A DNA stretch of 51,347 nt from Bacteroidia bacterium (lineage in GTDB: Bacteria > Bacteroidota > Bacteroidia > JADZBD01), in the NCBI GenBank assembly GCA_020054095.1, contig JAGVMA010000076.1, positions 1 to 51,347 on the forward strand. Reading direction: 5' to 3'. Every line of letters begins with the position of its first letter. Positions within the stretch are counted from its first letter, which is position 1. A program made the translations under genes and the position numbers. A model generated the notes under the pieces. The model was not told the DNA's origin, ran no database searches, and worked only from the letters and a program-made list of their open reading frames with translations. Below are positions 49,991 to 51,347 of the stretch, piece after piece.

Positions 49991-50046
49991 CAACTTATTT
50001 ATCAACATTATCGTTTAAGGTGTTAATATAACAACTACCCCTCATC

Positions 50047-50499
50047 ATGAAAAAATTTACCCTCACATTAACTATTCTTGCTGTACTTAATATTTCGTTA
50101 AACGCTTACGGCCAATGCAAAGGATTTGTAAAAAAATCGTGCATACCAAAGTTAAGTCCGTTTTTATTTAACGGACAATTAAATGCAACACAGCTGGCGG
50201 CAGGTGCAAGTGCAGAAACGCAAATGACTTTTTATTCAGGACAAACTTACCGAGTATTGGTTTGTGGTCAATCGGTATTAGGCACATTACGTTTTAAAGT
50301 AAAAGACGCATCGGGGAATTTAATTTTTGATAGCGAAGCGCATAACCAAACCGATGTGTGGGACTTTAAATCAGAGTCAACACAACAAGTTACAATCGAA
50401 GTTATTGTTCCGCCCAATACATCCGATAATAAAATTGTACCTACCGGTTGTGTTGGTATTTTGGTTGGCTTTAAACAAGCCGAAAGCACTACAAAGTAA
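50047..50499 (+). CDS. Exported protein of unknown function
   Basis: A 150-residue protein with a signal peptide (1-22, LNAYGQ). The mature part is beta-rich: FNGQLNATQLAAGASAETQMTF-type text, YRVLVCGQSVLGTLRFKVKD, DVWDFKSESTQQVTIEVIVPP and GCVGILVGFKQ. This suggests a small jelly-roll or sandwich, like bacterial pre-peptidase or C2-like modules. Five Cys residues could form disulfides. No lipobox and no T9SS sorting domain are present, so it is probably periplasmic. Family not recognised. Confidence 0.72.
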   Translation: MKKFTLTLTILAVLNISLNAYGQCKGFVKKSCIPKLSPFLFNGQLNATQLAAGASAETQMTFYSGQTYRVLVCGQSVLGTLRFKVKDASGNLIFDSEAHNQTDVWDFKSESTQQVTIEVIVPPNTSDNKIVPTGCVGILVGFKQAESTTK

Positions 50500-50510
50500 T
50501 TTTACGAGAA

Positions 50511-51038
50511 TTATTTTTTGTAAAAAAGTAGTGTGATTTTCCCCTGCTTGTATTCCGTACTTTCATCAGCAAGTTCAATAGTTGTGCCGTCTTTTAGTTT
50601 CCATATTGCGTACCCAAAAGAATCTTCGGTGTTGCCATACGTTTCATTAAAGTAAGTTTTAAAATTTTCGAATAAAGTGTGTGCGGTTGTTTTTTCTGTG
50701 AAATAGCCATCAAAACGGATGTCGGCTAATTTTTTTTTATCATTAAAATTGTATTCAATAGAATATAATTCTCCCGAATCGTTTTTCAATTCGTAAAACA
50801 AATAATCAGTTTCTTCTTGCGATGGCTGAAGAGGAATTTCGTTTTCGTGAACCGGATATAAATCATCGCCCAAATTATTTCCTCTGAACAAAGCATTTTC
50901 CGATTTCATAATCTCGGCAAACTTACTGCCATAATCACTTAGCTTTTTAGCACGATTGCATGATAAAAAAATTAAGCATAAGACTAAAGAGTGAAGGTAA
51001 TATTTTTTCAAAGTCAACTTGTTGACAAAGCTAAGCAT
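50511..51038 (-). CDS. Putative lipoprotein of unknown function
   Basis: A 175-residue protein with a hydrophobic leader and lipobox LIFLSCNRAKK (Cys27). A TTG at 51011 would give a shorter start just before LKKYYLHS. The mature part is mixed strand and helix (YLFYELKNDSGELYSIEYNFNDKKKLADIRF, FKTYFNETYGNTEDSFGYAIWKL, GKITLLFYKK), a pattern seen in small periplasmic proteins of Bacteroidota. No family is recognised. It converges with the secreted-protein gene across 11 bp, where a weak hairpin (TTTTAC 50500-50505 with GTAAAA 50520-50525) lies. Confidence 0.68.
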   Translation of the reverse strand: MLSFVNKLTLKKYYLHSLVLCLIFLSCNRAKKLSDYGSKFAEIMKSENALFRGNNLGDDLYPVHENEIPLQPSQEETDYLFYELKNDSGELYSIEYNFNDKKKLADIRFDGYFTEKTTAHTLFENFKTYFNETYGNTEDSFGYAIWKLKDGTTIELADESTEYKQGKITLLFYKK

Positions 51039-51069
51039 TTTTAGTTTTCACCGCCATTGCGACAGTTTT

Positions 51070-51092
51070 CATTCTGAGCTTGTCGAGGTATG
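51070..51092 (-). repeat. REP-like hairpin R6 (isolated, degenerate)
   Basis: CATTCTGAGCTTGTCGAGGTATG resembles R2/R4 in orientation. Its arms are imperfect compared with R1-R5. It stands alone between two genes in the 51039-51165 gap. Confidence 0.6.
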
Positions 51093-51165
51093 GCAGGTTA
51101 CATTAATCATTAGATTCTTCACTTCGCCACGCATAAGTTTTGCTTATTCAGAATACAAAAGAACA

Positions 51166-51347
51166 TTATTGTTTTATAAATTTAACCGCAGCGCGGTGGT
51201 AATTATTTTTTAGTTCAATCATGTAAATGCCTTGCGGAAATGCAGAGGTATCAACTTCTGTTTTTTCGGCAATATAATCTTCTTGTTTGCGATAAATTTC
51301 TTTACCTGTTAAATCATAAATAATCAGCTCTGTGTTTTGCAAGTAAA
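51166..51347 (-). CDS. Partial T9SS cargo protein (C-terminal sorting domain only)
   Basis: The last 59 codons of a minus-strand gene whose start lies beyond the window. The reading is LQNTELIIYDLTGKEIYRKQ, then VDTSAFPQGIYMIEL, and it ends with the basic strand AAVKFIKQ before TAA. This is the type A sorting domain of T9SS cargo proteins (ITDLTGK and GIY). The nature of the secreted body cannot be seen. Confidence 0.85.
   Translation of the reverse strand, partial: YLQNTELIIYDLTGKEIYRKQEDYIAEKTEVDTSAFPQGIYMIELKNNYHRAAVKFIKQ

Noticed and set aside
1-51347. tRNA, rRNA or prophage
   Set aside because: No cloverleaf-like sequence with a T-loop consensus, no rRNA text and no phage structural or lysis genes were seen on reading both strands.

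Overview
The window is a chromosomal segment of a Bacteroidota bacterium of the gliding/type IX secretion kind. The evidence is the ssb-gldE-gldD locus, several secreted proteins ending in a type IX (type A) sorting domain, lipoproteins of Bacteroidota-specific families (DUF4296, DUF4286, HU-CCDC81/SPOR), low G+C, near absence of Shine-Dalgarno sites, and TAnnTTTG-type -7 promoter elements. The genus cannot be fixed from the sequence alone. No rRNA, tRNA, CRISPR array, prophage or transposase gene was seen.

Layout. 1-2.5 kb: ssb-gldE-gldD. 2.6-6.0 kb (minus): a small conserved protein, then dxs, an outer-membrane beta-barrel gene and ubiX in one tight operon. 6.1-7.0 kb: a T9SS cargo protein. 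7.1-17.7 kb: a surface-glycan block with one polyprenyl-phosphate-sugar synthase (GT2) and five large multi-membrane GT-C-like proteins. One of these is broken by three homopolymer frameshifts. Inside this block a Fic gene sits between two 168-bp copies (165 identical bases) of the 3' end of the preceding GT-C gene. 17.7-18.2 kb: a GIY-YIG nuclease gene between pairs of inverted REP-like hairpins, one of which supplies its C-terminal tail and stop codon. 18.2-25.4 kb: thioesterase, HemJ, bacilliredoxin, a two-domain M16 peptidase, TerC and a secreted protein. 25.5-29.0 kb: a relic of a T9SS cargo gene and a 1091-residue T9SS cargo protein. 29.2-35.8 kb: EamA exporter, rplU-rpmA, then serS, two envelope proteins, DUF4286 and rsmA in a tightly spaced run.

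35.8-38.3 kb is an AT-rich accessory patch. It holds two overlapping lipoprotein genes (one with a CxxC pair), two small open frames that are in the same reading frame and separated only by one TAG codon, and an XRE regulator. 38.3-43.3 kb (minus) carries two operons: Mrp, NifU-type scaffold and SGNH lipoprotein, and SDR, double VOC and alkyltransferase-like protein. 43.4-51.3 kb (plus) carries a DUF4296 lipoprotein, a TauE exporter with an MBL-rhodanese protein (sulfur metabolism), an HU/SPOR envelope protein, a small basic protein with an SDH-type serine protease, ribE, and several unrecognised secreted proteins. The window ends inside another T9SS cargo gene.

The most unusual items are the Fic cassette bounded by a duplicated gene end, the GIY-YIG gene inside REPIN-like repeats with compensatory stem changes, the GT2/GT-C cluster, and the amber-split exported protein next to the XRE regulator.
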